Both the position numbers and the translations under genes were made by a program. From NCBI RefSeq assembly GCF_007559275.1, contig NZ_VMHK01000001.1, forward strand, positions 496,001 through 560,000: a DNA stretch of 64,000 nucleotides, written 5' to 3'. Positions 45,989 through 54,738 of this stretch are shown in pieces (the stretch's first letter is position 1; each line of letters opens with the position of its first letter). This DNA is from Bifidobacterium apousia. GTDB taxonomy: Bacteria; Actinomycetota; Actinomycetes; Actinomycetales; Bifidobacteriaceae. Below the pieces are notes generated by a model. That model had not been told where the DNA came from, did not search any database, and worked only from the letters and a program-made list of their open reading frames with translations.

Positions 45989-47183
45989 GAACCGTTTCCT
46001 TGACGTAGCTCCGCAAGGCGCTGATGGAAGCGGCTGAGGGCGCGGTTCCTTGCAGGGCACCCGACATGAACTGGACGCTCTTCTTCAGTTCACCGCGGGT
46101 GACCAGCTTGTTATACCGGATCAGTTGGAATCCAGCGTTCTCATGCCTGACAGCGAACCAAATGTTGTCCTTTCTGGTGAAATGGTCCAGCAGTTCTGGA
46201 TAGTGCGTAGAAAAAACGAGTACCGCCCCATGCGGGTTAGTAGCAGGAGAGGAGAACAAGTCGATGATAGCGAAGACCAACTGCTTGTTTATGCTGTTTT
46301 CGATTTCGTCGAATAGTAAGTAGCCTCCTTGCGCAAGTGTTTCGATAGCATGTTGTGCCAAGGAGGTTCCGCGGAATGTTCCCGCCGATATCATGGCCAT
46401 AGCTTGCGAGGGATCACAGTCGCGCTCAACCTTTTCATTGCGGAACTTGATATGGAACTGGTGATCGCTTACTTCCAAGTGTTCGATGGTCGGATCGAAT
46501 AGACGTACCACTTGCGATGGGGGAGTGACAGGAATGGACATTTGCAGCGGATTTTGCAGACAGAGGGTGACCACGGTCTCCTTGGTGCGCAGAATCCCCG
46601 TCGTTAGAGAGCGATCGGGGGGCAAAAATCTCTTGACATCCTCGGCCAGCTCCTTTTCGTCGCCCGACTTATTCATTCCTCGAGTCGCTACAGTCCACCA
46701 GGATTCTTCGTCGCCATCTATGGTTCTTTTCAAACGAATCTTGCTCAGACTTCTGCCTGCATACTGGCAAAGCCGTTCCTTTTCGAAAACTAAGGGGGAG
46801 TCGGCGGTGGCCTCGTCCTTGTCGGCGCGACGGAGTGTGGCATTGAGCAGCCAAGCCTCGCCGTTTTCTTCGAAGATAATGCGTGCTGTAATCGTGGGCT
46901 CAAGAATGTCCATCAGCGGATCGATGGTGGAGCGTTGAGTTCCCAATGAAGCGCCTCTGGCAATGTTGATGATTAGAGAAAGCAGGCGTAGATCAGTGGT
47001 TTTGCCGGAGGCATTGATACCGGAGATGCCAATGGCTGTGACGATGCCAAGCGGTGAGGTGGTGCTCTGAAGGCGATGGGTGAAGCTGCCATCGGTAATC
47101 CTATCTTCGGCGAACAGGATCATGCGTAGTGCGCCCTTGTCGTATAAGCGAAGTCCTTTAAGGTCAAAGGCTAAGATCCGCAT
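45981..47183 (-). CDS. AAA15-type ATPase (AbiLi/RloA-like), probable anti-phage system
   Basis: The 400-residue ATPase starts at ATG 47183, with AAAGGAG upstream. It has Walker A GISGINASGKTTDLRLLSL near residues 52-70, a long insert, the signature-like MISAGTFRGTSLAQHAIE and Walker B GGYLLFDEIENSINKQL, followed by VLVFSTHYPELLDHF. These are marks of the ABC/SMC-related AAA15 family, whose members often form abortive-infection pairs (AbiL, RloAB). Codon and base use look more AT-rich than the housekeeping genes. A TOPRIM-like gene overlaps its end. Not shown here to be antiviral. Confidence 0.8.
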   Translation of the reverse strand: MRILAFDLKGLRLYDKGALRMILFAEDRITDGSFTHRLQSTTSPLGIVTAIGISGINASGKTTDLRLLSLIINIARGASLGTQRSTIDPLMDILEPTITARIIFEENGEAWLLNATLRRADKDEATADSPLVFEKERLCQYAGRSLSKIRLKRTIDGDEESWWTVATRGMNKSGDEKELAEDVKRFLPPDRSLTTGILRTKETVVTLCLQNPLQMSIPVTPPSQVVRLFDPTIEHLEVSDHQFHIKFRNEKVERDCDPSQAMAMISAGTFRGTSLAQHAIETLAQGGYLLFDEIENSINKQLVFAIIDLFSSPATNPHGAVLVFSTHYPELLDHFTRKDNIWFAVRHENAGFQLIRYNKLVTRGELKKSVQFMSGALQGTAPSAASISALRSYVKETVHG

Positions 47184-47484
47184 TATGCTCCTTTGAACAG
47201 AATATTTGTTTATATACTACATCTGAATGCTGATGATCTGTCGCTCCGTTCCGAGGAATCTCAATTATTGATGCAGCGGATATTGGTAAAGCGGAAGATT
47301 TCAGGATCGTTGGGGCTGTGATCCCAAACTGATAAAAATGCGAGAAAAAAACGAGAATCGCTTTTGCCTTTTAACTTTTGCTTTTAAGAAGAGAAAGAGC
47401 ATGGCAAGGTTATTGTTCTTGCACATACTGATCTCTGAAAGTTACGAATACAGAAATTCCGGCCCATAAGGACCGGAATGCTTG
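47184..47484. other. AT-rich intergenic region beside tRNA-Pro
   Basis: This 301-nt stretch between the AAA ATPase gene and tRNA-Pro is AT-rich with A- and T-runs near 47330-47400. It should hold the ATPase promoter (minus strand) near 47190-47230 and contains the tRNA-Pro terminator at 47456-47479. I see no direct repeat of the tRNA end that would mark an attachment site, and no gene. Confidence 0.5.
47456..47479 (-). terminator. Terminator of tRNA-Pro(CGG)
   Basis: On the minus strand ATTCCGGTCC pairs with GGGCCGGAAT over a 4-nt loop (one G-T pair), followed by TTCTGTATT. It lies 5 nt after the tRNA 3' end. Confidence 0.8.
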
Positions 47485-47558
<74 letters not shown>

Positions 47559-47565
47559 TGACAAC

Positions 47566-47595
47566 GTACTATATAGTACACGTACCGTCGGCCAA
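47566..47595 (-). promoter_or_regulatory. Likely tRNA-Pro promoter overlapping a palindrome
   Basis: On the minus strand TTGGCC (47595-47590) and TATAGT (47573-47568) are 16 nt apart, ending 10 nt before the tRNA. The -10 lies within the perfect 14-bp palindrome GTACTATATAGTAC (47566-47579), which may be chance or a binding site. Confidence 0.6.
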
Positions 47596-47686
47596 ACGCT
47601 ATTGTCTGCGCGGCGCGACCATTCAACCGCTTGCCTTCAGGCGGCACCCGGGGCCAAGTACTGGCTCATGCGTAAAATAGCGATTT

Positions 47687-49315
47687 ATGAATGACTCATC
47701 GGAAGAAACCCCTCGTCTGACGACGGTCGAGCGTGCTCAGGCACTGCTTGACCAGGATATGGCCATCACGGAGAAGATTGATCAGGGCGCCCAGTTGGAT
47801 GACGCCATTGATCCCGGCAACCTAGCGGAGAGCGCTGAAGGCCATCCCGAACAGGTGCGCATGCGCGTGGCCAAGAGGGCGCTCATGCTCAAGGAGGGTA
47901 TTGAGCCCTACCCGGTCCATTTGGATGTGACCGACCGTATCGAGGTTGTGCGTCGCAAGTATCAAGACCGCCTTGAGCCAGGCCAGGAGACCGAGGATGT
48001 GGTTGGCATTGCCGGAAGGGTCCTCTTCCTGCGCAACGGTGGCGGACTCTGCTTCGTCCAGCTGGCGGCTGGCGACGGCACCCGCATCCAGGGCATGATC
48101 TCCAAGCGTGAGATCGGCGCTGATTCTTTGAAGCGCTTCAAGCAGCTGGTCGACTTGGGCGACCACCTCTACCTGCGCGGCCGCGTGGTCGCTTCCAAGA
48201 CCGGCGAACTCTCTGTCTTCGCAACCGAGTGGAACATCGCAGCCAAAGCTTTACAGCCCCTGCCTGCCCTTCACAAGGAATTGACCGAGGAACAGCGCAC
48301 CCGCAAGCCTTACTTGGCCATGATCGCCGACGAGGATGTGCGGGCCATGGTCCGCCGCCGTTCCAAGGCCGTCTCCTCCCTGAGGCGTACCTTCGAGGAT
48401 CACGACTTCATGGAGGTTGAGACCCCCATGCTCCAGACCGTGCATGGCGGTGCCGCGGCCCGACCATTCACCACACATATGAACGCCTTCGACATCGATC
48501 TCTATCTGCGCATCGCTCCCGAGCTCTTCCTCAAGCGCTGTCTGGTCGGCGGCATTGAGCGCGTCTTCGAGATCAACCGCGACTTCCGCAATGAGGGCGT
48601 GGATGCCACGCATGCACCGGAGTTCACCATGCTGGAGGCCTATCAGGCTTACGGCACCTACGACACCATCGGGGAACTGACCAAGGAGCTGATCCAGAAG
48701 GCGGCCATGGCCACGTCGGGATCACTGAAGGTGACCCTGCAGGATGGCAGCCAGTACGACTTCGGCGGCGATTGGCGCCAAATCAGCATGTACGATTCCC
48801 TTTCCGAGTCCCTGGGCGAAAAGATCACCCCGCAGACCAGCGTGGACCATCTGCGGACCATTGCTGACAAACTGGGCCTGGAGGAGGAGCCTGCCGAGAA
48901 CCATGGCAAGCTGGTCGAACACCTCTGGGAGCATTTCTGGCAGGACAAGCTCTACGAGCCGACCTTTGTGCGTGATTTCCCGGTCGAGACCTCGCCCCTG
49001 GTCAAGGCCCACCGCACCAAGCCGGGAGTGGTTGAGAAGTGGGACCTCTACGTTCGCGGGTTCGAGCTGGCCACGGGCTACTCCGAGCTCAATGATCCGG
49101 TGGTCCAGCGGCAGCGGTTCGTCGAGCAGGCCAAGATGGCCAGCCGCGGCGATGTCGAGGCCATGGATATTGACGAGGACTTCCTGGAGGCCCTGGGCGT
49201 AGGCATGCCGCCGGCTGGTGGCATGGGCATGGGCATCGATCGGCTGCTGATCGCCCTCACCGGCGCATCCATCCGCGAGACCATCACCTTCCCCTTGGTC
49301 AAGCCGCTGGTCTGA
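47687..49315 (+). CDS. lysS: Lysine--tRNA ligase (class II)
   Basis: LysRS (542 aa) charges tRNA-Lys. An OB-fold anticodon-binding domain (about 75-180) follows a 60-residue acidic N-terminal extension. The class II core has motif 2 FRNEGVDATHAPEFTMLEAY and motif 3 GMGMGIDRLLIALTGASIRE. ATG 47687 has no strong ribosome site. The N-terminal extension (about 60 aa before RMRVAKRALMLKEGIEPY) is longer than in E. coli but common in actinobacteria. Confidence 0.96.
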   Translation: MNDSSEETPRLTTVERAQALLDQDMAITEKIDQGAQLDDAIDPGNLAESAEGHPEQVRMRVAKRALMLKEGIEPYPVHLDVTDRIEVVRRKYQDRLEPGQETEDVVGIAGRVLFLRNGGGLCFVQLAAGDGTRIQGMISKREIGADSLKRFKQLVDLGDHLYLRGRVVASKTGELSVFATEWNIAAKALQPLPALHKELTEEQRTRKPYLAMIADEDVRAMVRRRSKAVSSLRRTFEDHDFMEVETPMLQTVHGGAAARPFTTHMNAFDIDLYLRIAPELFLKRCLVGGIERVFEINRDFRNEGVDATHAPEFTMLEAYQAYGTYDTIGELTKELIQKAAMATSGSLKVTLQDGSQYDFGGDWRQISMYDSLSESLGEKITPQTSVDHLRTIADKLGLEEEPAENHGKLVEHLWEHFWQDKLYEPTFVRDFPVETSPLVKAHRTKPGVVEKWDLYVRGFELATGYSELNDPVVQRQRFVEQAKMASRGDVEAMDIDEDFLEALGVGMPPAGGMGMGIDRLLIALTGASIRETITFPLVKPLV

Positions 49316-49349
49316 GACGATATGAGATGATAACGGGGGAGGGACGGTC

Positions 49350-50330
49350 ATGAATATCAGGCTGTGGATGGATGGCATGCGTCCCAGGACGCTGCCTGCC
49401 TCGGTGGCGCCTGTCTGCGTGGGCGCTTCGGCAGCACTCCTGGAGCGGTCACGGCTCTTGGAACAGTGCACCAGTTCCTGTTCGCCCACGCCTGTCGACC
49501 CTGCCCTGAAGGCAGCCACACCGGGAAGGCTGGCTCTAATCGTGGTCCTGCTGGTCCTGCTCGCCCTGTCTATGCAGATTGCAGCCAACTTCGCCAACGA
49601 CTACGCCGATGGTGTTCGCGGCACTGACTCCGGCCGTGGAGGCGAGGAGGCCGCCTCTGGCAGACCGAGGCGTCTGGTGGCCGCCGGCGTGCCGCCCAAG
49701 AAGGTGCTGTACGCCACCATGATCTCGGCGGCCTTCACCTGCCTGATGGGCCTGATTGTCATGGCTCTGACCGGTCATTGGTGGATGATCCTGGTCGGGG
49801 TCTGCTGCCTGATAGCCGGCTGGTGTTACGTAGGCGGCCCGCATCCATACGGCTACCACGGGCTGGGCGAGGTCAGCGTATTCATCTTCTTTGGTCTGGT
49901 GGCCACCCTGGGCACCGAGTACTTCCTCATTAATAGGGTCGATGCCGCCGGCATCCTGGGTGCCTGCGTCTGCGGGCTCAATGCCGTGGGCCTGCTCATG
50001 CTCAACAATTACCGGGACCTGGATGATGACCGTCAAGCCGGCAAGCACACATACGCTGTTCTGGTGGGGGCGCGTGCTGCGGCTATCTCCATCTACCTGG
50101 TCTACATCCTGAGCCTGGTCCTGGGCCTGATTCAGTTCGTTCCGGCTGTCATGCGGCGTGGCCTGCCCGGCTTCCCCCTTGTGCTGGTCCTCCTGCCTGT
50201 GGCTGTTGTCTTTCTGCTGATCTGTCGAGCCTTTGCCCGCGGCCAGGTGCCCAAGGCTTTCGGTATGGCAGGCAAGGGTACTCTGGTCTCCGCCCTGTGC
50301 TGGTCGGCGGGCCTGCTCCTGCAGCTGTGA
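49350..50330 (+). CDS. UbiA/MenA-like prenyltransferase, copy 1
   Basis: This integral membrane protein (326 aa) belongs to the UbiA superfamily. The first Asp-rich motif is ANFANDYADGVRGTD (79-93) and the second is NNYRDLDDDRQAGKHTYAV, the pattern of 1,4-dihydroxy-2-naphthoate polyprenyltransferase. About eight TM helices are expected. Residues 30-60 form an unusual hydrophilic loop. GGGGGAGGG precedes ATG 49350. A paralogue follows 66 nt downstream. As bifidobacteria generally lack menaquinone, the true acceptor is an open question. Confidence 0.88.
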   Translation: MNIRLWMDGMRPRTLPASVAPVCVGASAALLERSRLLEQCTSSCSPTPVDPALKAATPGRLALIVVLLVLLALSMQIAANFANDYADGVRGTDSGRGGEEAASGRPRRLVAAGVPPKKVLYATMISAAFTCLMGLIVMALTGHWWMILVGVCCLIAGWCYVGGPHPYGYHGLGEVSVFIFFGLVATLGTEYFLINRVDAAGILGACVCGLNAVGLLMLNNYRDLDDDRQAGKHTYAVLVGARAAAISIYLVYILSLVLGLIQFVPAVMRRGLPGFPLVLVLLPVAVVFLLICRAFARGQVPKAFGMAGKGTLVSALCWSAGLLLQL

Positions 50331-50396
50331 AAATCTTGATACGCTCATAAGAGAGCAGTCCGACTTTCAAGCGATTTGGTGGATAATCAGGCAATC

Positions 50397-51344
50397 ATGT
50401 TCATCACAATTCAGGAATACAAGGACGCACTGCGACCCTCGGCCTTGCTTTGCTCGCCCACGCCGGTGCTGATCGGCACGGCGGTGGCCCTCCGGCAGCT
50501 GTTCAGCCAAGGGTTGAGGCCGGATGCGCGCTTCTGGCTGATCGCTCTCTTGTGCTGTCTGACGGCTGTGTTCATCCACAGCACCTGCAATCTGGCCAAT
50601 GACTACTTTGATGGCATCAGGGGCACTGACGAAGGCCGGAGCAGCCTTTCGGGAGCTGGCGCTGACGGCTCGGTGCCTGATCTGCCCAGAAGAGGGGTGG
50701 CCGGTGGTGTGGAGCCTCGCAAGGTTCTGCTGTCCGCCTACCTCAACATCCTTATGGCTTGCCTGTCCGGACTGACCCTCTGCTGGGTGACTAGCCACTG
50801 GTGGATGATCCTGGTCGGCATTTTCTGTCTGCTGGGAGCCTGGTTCTACACGGGAGGCAAGCACCCTTACGGTTATAGGGCCATGGGCGAGCTGAGCATC
50901 ATGATCTTCTTTGGCCTGGTGGGCGTGCTGGCCACCCAGTACCTGGAGACTGGCAGCATCGACCGTCACGGGTTCATCGGCGCCCTGGTTGGCGGTCTTA
51001 TCTGTATTCCTGTTCTGGAGATCAACAACTATCGAGACATTGATGCGGATCCTCTGGCCGGCAAGTACACGCTGTCTTCCTTCATCGGAGCCAGAGGCAC
51101 GCTGATTCTGATGGGGTCCTGCTATGCCCTGGCTGTAATCCTGGGCGTGGTTGAGTCATGGTCTCTGTCTGACGGCTCTCTTGCGAACGTCTGGCCCCGT
51201 CTGCTCTGCCTGCTGCCTGTCCTGGCTCTGGCCATTGCCACCACAGCGGCCAGCTGTCGGAACCGCTTCAGTAGGGCCTTTGCGCTGTCGGGCTATACCG
51301 ATCTGCTGACAGGGTTCTGCTGGCTGGGTGTCTGCCTGCTTTAA
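50397..51344 (+). CDS. UbiA/MenA-like prenyltransferase, copy 2
   Basis: The ATG at 50397 gives 315 aa; TTG 50376 and GTG 50379 are in-frame alternatives, and none has a strong ribosome site. Asp-rich motifs are CNLANDYFDGIRGTDEGR and EINNYRDIDADPLAGKYTLS. Both copies share the blocks SHWWMILVG/GHWWMILVG and HPYGYxxxGExSxxIFFGLV, showing a tandem duplication followed by divergence. About eight TM helices are expected. Ten G residues follow its stop, upstream of gpmA. Confidence 0.86.
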   Translation: MFITIQEYKDALRPSALLCSPTPVLIGTAVALRQLFSQGLRPDARFWLIALLCCLTAVFIHSTCNLANDYFDGIRGTDEGRSSLSGAGADGSVPDLPRRGVAGGVEPRKVLLSAYLNILMACLSGLTLCWVTSHWWMILVGIFCLLGAWFYTGGKHPYGYRAMGELSIMIFFGLVGVLATQYLETGSIDRHGFIGALVGGLICIPVLEINNYRDIDADPLAGKYTLSSFIGARGTLILMGSCYALAVILGVVESWSLSDGSLANVWPRLLCLLPVLALAIATTAASCRNRFSRAFALSGYTDLLTGFCWLGVCLL

Positions 51345-51357
51345 GTGACCGCTCTAC

Positions 51358-51367
51358 GGGGGGGGGG
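51358..51367 (+). repeat. Homopolymeric G tract (10 G)
   Basis: Ten consecutive G residues lie between the second prenyltransferase gene and gpmA, 46 nt before the gpmA start. Such tracts are prone to slipped-strand change and to sequencing error. Confidence 0.85.
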
Positions 51368-51413
51368 CTGTAGATCCGCCAAACAGTCCCTCTTAGGTCT
51401 TAGAATTTTCACT

Positions 51414-52154
51414 ATGACCTACAAACTAGTATTGCTCAGGCACGGCCAGAGCGCATGGAACAACACCAATCAGTTCACCGGCTGGGTGGACGTCCCGCTG
51501 ACCGAGCAGGGCGAGCAGGAGGCCCGCAAAGGCGGCAAGCTGCTCAAGGATAAGGGTGTCCTGCCGGACATCGTCTTTACCTCACTGCTGCGCCGCGCCA
51601 TCAACACCGCCAACATCGCCTTGGACGAGGCTGACCGCCTTTGGATCCCTGTCAAGCGCGACTGGAGGCTGAACGAGCGTCACTACGGAGCACTGCAGGG
51701 CAAGAACAAGACCGAGATCCGCGAGAAGTACGGTGATGAGAAGTTCATGCTCTGGCGTCGTTCCTATGCCACCCCGCCACCCGAAATCGACCCTGACGAC
51801 GAATACTCGCAGTCCCATGATCCCCGGTATGCCGGAGCCCCAGTGCCTCGCGCCGAGGCGCTGGCCAACGTGGTCAAGCGCGTCACCCCCTACTGGGAGA
51901 GCGACATTGTTCCTGAGCTCAAGACCGGCAAGACCGTCCTGATTGCTGCCCACGGCAACTCCCTGAGGGCCATCGTCAAGATGCTCGACAACCTGACTGA
52001 GGACGAGATTGCCAAGGTCAACATTCCCACGGCCATCCCCCTGGTCTACGAGTTGGATGAGAACTTCAAGCCCATCAAGCCTCGTGGCGAGTATCTGGAT
52101 CCGGAAGCAGCCGCTGCTGGTGCTGCTGCTGTGGCGGCCCAAGGCCAGAAGTGA
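51414..52154 (+). CDS. gpmA: 2,3-bisphosphoglycerate-dependent phosphoglycerate mutase
   Basis: GpmA interconverts 3- and 2-phosphoglycerate in glycolysis. The 246-residue product starts at ATG 51414 and has the catalytic [20 protein letters not shown] with H10, RRAINTANI, and [14 protein letters not shown] with the second active-site Glu region. The [10 protein letters not shown] block carries the second catalytic His. The open frame extends 23 codons upstream through the G tract, but the family start is at MTYKLV. Confidence 0.96.
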   Translation: MTYKLVLLRHGQSAWNNTNQFTGWVDVPLTEQGEQEARKGGKLLKDKGVLPDIVFTSLLRRAINTANIALDEADRLWIPVKRDWRLNERHYGALQGKNKTEIREKYGDEKFMLWRRSYATPPPEIDPDDEYSQSHDPRYAGAPVPRAEALANVVKRVTPYWESDIVPELKTGKTVLIAAHGNSLRAIVKMLDNLTEDEIAKVNIPTAIPLVYELDENFKPIKPRGEYLDPEAAAAGAAAVAAQGQK

Positions 52155-52277
52155 GATTCAAATCTATCCGATGATCTCAATCGGACTTTGAATGCAGAGC
52201 GTCCAAAGTTATTGAGGTGGTGTCGTCTCCTCTTGTGGAAGGCACCACCTGTTTGCATTCCTGATGCTGGCGGGTGC

Positions 52278-54509
52278 CTATCTGGTTCTGATGGTCAAAG
52301 CGACACTTTGCCTAGGTTCGACTTGCTCTTCCACGCCGACTGCGGAGCCATCGTGCAGATGGACGACGCTGGCTTGGTATCGTCTGCTCTGACCGTTGAG
52401 CGTGACATCTTCCAGCATGGTGTTCGGTTGCATGGCAATTTGCAAATAGACATGCAGGGGTTCATCGGTTCTATTTGTGAAGAGAAGCGTGTTGTCTTCT
52501 TGCTCGAAATCGACCTGGCCGCCGCAGAAGGCCAGGTCCTTCCAGCTAAAGTGGCGCCAGGGTGTGTAAGGAGCGATTCTGATGCTGCGGGTTTCCTGGT
52601 CGCGCTCGACTCCCATGATGTCGTGCAGGAAGAAACTGACGAATTCACCCGCGCACCAGCCGCACTTGCCCAGGCCACGTTTGACCTTGGTGGGTTCTTG
52701 CTCAGCATGCTCGAAGGGCCACCACCAGAAGGATCCATCCAGATCGGTGGTTCTGCGCAGCTCAAGCAGGGCATCGCTAAGTTCTTCTCGGGTATTCGCC
52801 CTGCAGAGGCCATGGATCTGGCCGGGATAGGTAATTCCGTTGCTGTCGTCAAAGTCCCAGAAGTCGATTCCGCCCGTAATCGGGGCATAATACGGGTCTC
52901 TGGTGCTGTGGGCCCATCTGGCATGGTTGCGTATGCGCTCGTCGTCACGGCTGGTGAATCCGTAAACGGAGGCCATGGTCAGGTCGCTTTCCTCTCCGTC
53001 ATGGACGCCGATGATGCTCCCATCCCTGTTGGCCCCTTCCACGTACATGGGGCTGCCATCAATGCTGCGGACGCATTTCTCGTTAAGTGACTGATGAAGT
53101 TCCTCGGCTATCTGTTCCAGCTGTTCTGCCTGACCGGTATCCAAGAGATCCGAGAAGTCCTCAGCCATGACCTTGGCGGCCTTCCAGGCCAGTATGTTGG
53201 ACCCGGTGTGGTAGTCGCCACGTGACGGTCCGTCAGAAATGTAAAGGGTCTCATACAGTTGACCTTGCTCAGGTCGTTCGGCGATAAGATCTGCGGCCAG
53301 CCTACGGACGTACTGAGTGAATGTCCTTTGGTCTGCAGTGAACGCCTTGCGGCCATGCCGGTGAACCAACATGGAAGCCAGAACTGCAGCGAGGCAGGAA
53401 TTGCCCAAGGAATGTTCGAATCCGCTGGCTTCGGGATGCATTCTGGACTCGCGTTCCCAAGCATGGTCGGGAATGCCATACTGCGCGAGGAATTCGATCA
53501 TGGGATTGGCCAGGTCAGGGTTGCTGTCGACCAGACCCATGGCACAGTAGCCGAAGTCTCTGATCCATACGTCGGGGAGCGGGTTGGCGTTGGATCCCCA
53601 GAATGAGCCAGCTGCTTTGCCGTCTGCCAGCAGAAGAAGACTTTGTCGGGCTAGTTCCGCCGACCGGGTGATGAGTTCACCGTACCATGGGTCTTCCGGA
53701 ATCTGTACCTTGCCCAGGCTGCCCTTACGGGCTTTCAAGGTAACGTTCAGAGCTTTCCGGCATTCCTGAATGGAGTCGAATGTATGCAGGTTATCCTCTT
53801 GCTCCGAAAAATCGAAGACACTGGCCACGCTCCGACTTTCTCCTGGAGCAAGCCGGAGCATGGCCTTGCAGGTGTCGTGCGCGACAGGACTGTCCGATTC
53901 GCCCAGAAGATTGTATTTCAAGGGTAACAGTTCCGCACCATCCTTGCCCTGCGTTGACGACAGCATAGATACATTTACGTCTAAAGGCGTCGTCCCCCTA
54001 TTGGTAAGCTGACAAAGCTGAATCAGGCACAAGGGTCTGCTGGCACCTTCCTGGGGCGCGAAGACGATGGTCTGGCTGTGCAGATCACCTATCGAGGCAT
54101 CGAAGACAGGTATGAGTTCGTCTATGAAGCTAAGCGCCGGCGATAGACATTGACGGTTCATGCAATCGATCTGCATTCCAATGTGCCCTTGGCAGAAGGC
54201 CAGCTTCTTGTACACATAGACACCAGGAATGGTCTTGCCTCGCATGTCCTGGCGTCCTACTGCAACAACCGCGCGTCGCACCTGTCCAGTCCTGTCCAGG
54301 GCAGCCAGAAGGCGATTGTTGGAGATGTCGACGCTGAAAGGATAATCAGTGTATCTGCCCAGGTCGTATTCCATGACCATGTCGTCAGGCCATTCGAGCC
54401 CTGCGGCGGCGAACAAGCTTGCACGATTGCCAGCGGCACCTTTTGTATTGAAACCCATGAAGGTGTTCTCTGTTTTGGTTTCTTGTTGATCCGAGGTTGG
54501 CAACGGCAT
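52278..54509 (-). CDS. Six-hairpin glycosidase-like protein (GH15/GDE-related fold)
   Basis: From ATG 54509, with AAGGAG 6 nt upstream, the product has 743 aa and no signal peptide. An N-terminal beta-sandwich (about 1-260) precedes an (alpha/alpha)6-barrel-like region with PDVWIRDFGYCAMGLV, ASGFEHSLGNSCLAAVLASM, GGIDFWDFDDSNGITYPG and DGSFWWWPFEHAEQ. The WxRD motif recalls amylo-1,6-glucosidase, GH15 and related families. I cannot name the family or substrate. A LacI operator overlaps its promoter, and it lies beside the binding protein and permease genes, so it probably breaks down the sugar imported by this locus. Confidence 0.75.
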   Translation of the reverse strand: MPLPTSDQQETKTENTFMGFNTKGAAGNRASLFAAAGLEWPDDMVMEYDLGRYTDYPFSVDISNNRLLAALDRTGQVRRAVVAVGRQDMRGKTIPGVYVYKKLAFCQGHIGMQIDCMNRQCLSPALSFIDELIPVFDASIGDLHSQTIVFAPQEGASRPLCLIQLCQLTNRGTTPLDVNVSMLSSTQGKDGAELLPLKYNLLGESDSPVAHDTCKAMLRLAPGESRSVASVFDFSEQEDNLHTFDSIQECRKALNVTLKARKGSLGKVQIPEDPWYGELITRSAELARQSLLLLADGKAAGSFWGSNANPLPDVWIRDFGYCAMGLVDSNPDLANPMIEFLAQYGIPDHAWERESRMHPEASGFEHSLGNSCLAAVLASMLVHRHGRKAFTADQRTFTQYVRRLAADLIAERPEQGQLYETLYISDGPSRGDYHTGSNILAWKAAKVMAEDFSDLLDTGQAEQLEQIAEELHQSLNEKCVRSIDGSPMYVEGANRDGSIIGVHDGEESDLTMASVYGFTSRDDERIRNHARWAHSTRDPYYAPITGGIDFWDFDDSNGITYPGQIHGLCRANTREELSDALLELRRTTDLDGSFWWWPFEHAEQEPTKVKRGLGKCGWCAGEFVSFFLHDIMGVERDQETRSIRIAPYTPWRHFSWKDLAFCGGQVDFEQEDNTLLFTNRTDEPLHVYLQIAMQPNTMLEDVTLNGQSRRYQASVVHLHDGSAVGVEEQVEPRQSVALTIRTR

Positions 54510-54620
54510 CAACTGCTCCTTTCAGCAAGTCTGTGGGACGCGGGTATCGCTTCATTAGCACGCTCGAGGGCCCATCCATGGTCATGGAGTCCACATGGCT
54601 ACATCCATGCTTCCAAGCAC

Positions 54621-54649
54621 ATGATAACGTATACATCAACAAAGGACAA
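54621..54649 (-). promoter_or_regulatory. Promoter and LacI operator of the six-hairpin glycosidase gene
   Basis: On the minus strand TTGTCC (54649-54644) and TATCAT (54626-54621) are 17 nt apart. The operator-like site at 54622-54638 reads TGATAACGTATACATCA on the plus strand and fills the spacer. Similar sites occur at 55816 and 55957. Confidence 0.75.
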
Positions 54650-54738
54650 AGAGATCTTGGCAAGTTCGCCCATTAAGTACTGAAGCTGGCGCCGGATTGC
54701 GGGGACTAAATCCTGCCCCTTGGCAAGTTAGCGGAGAG

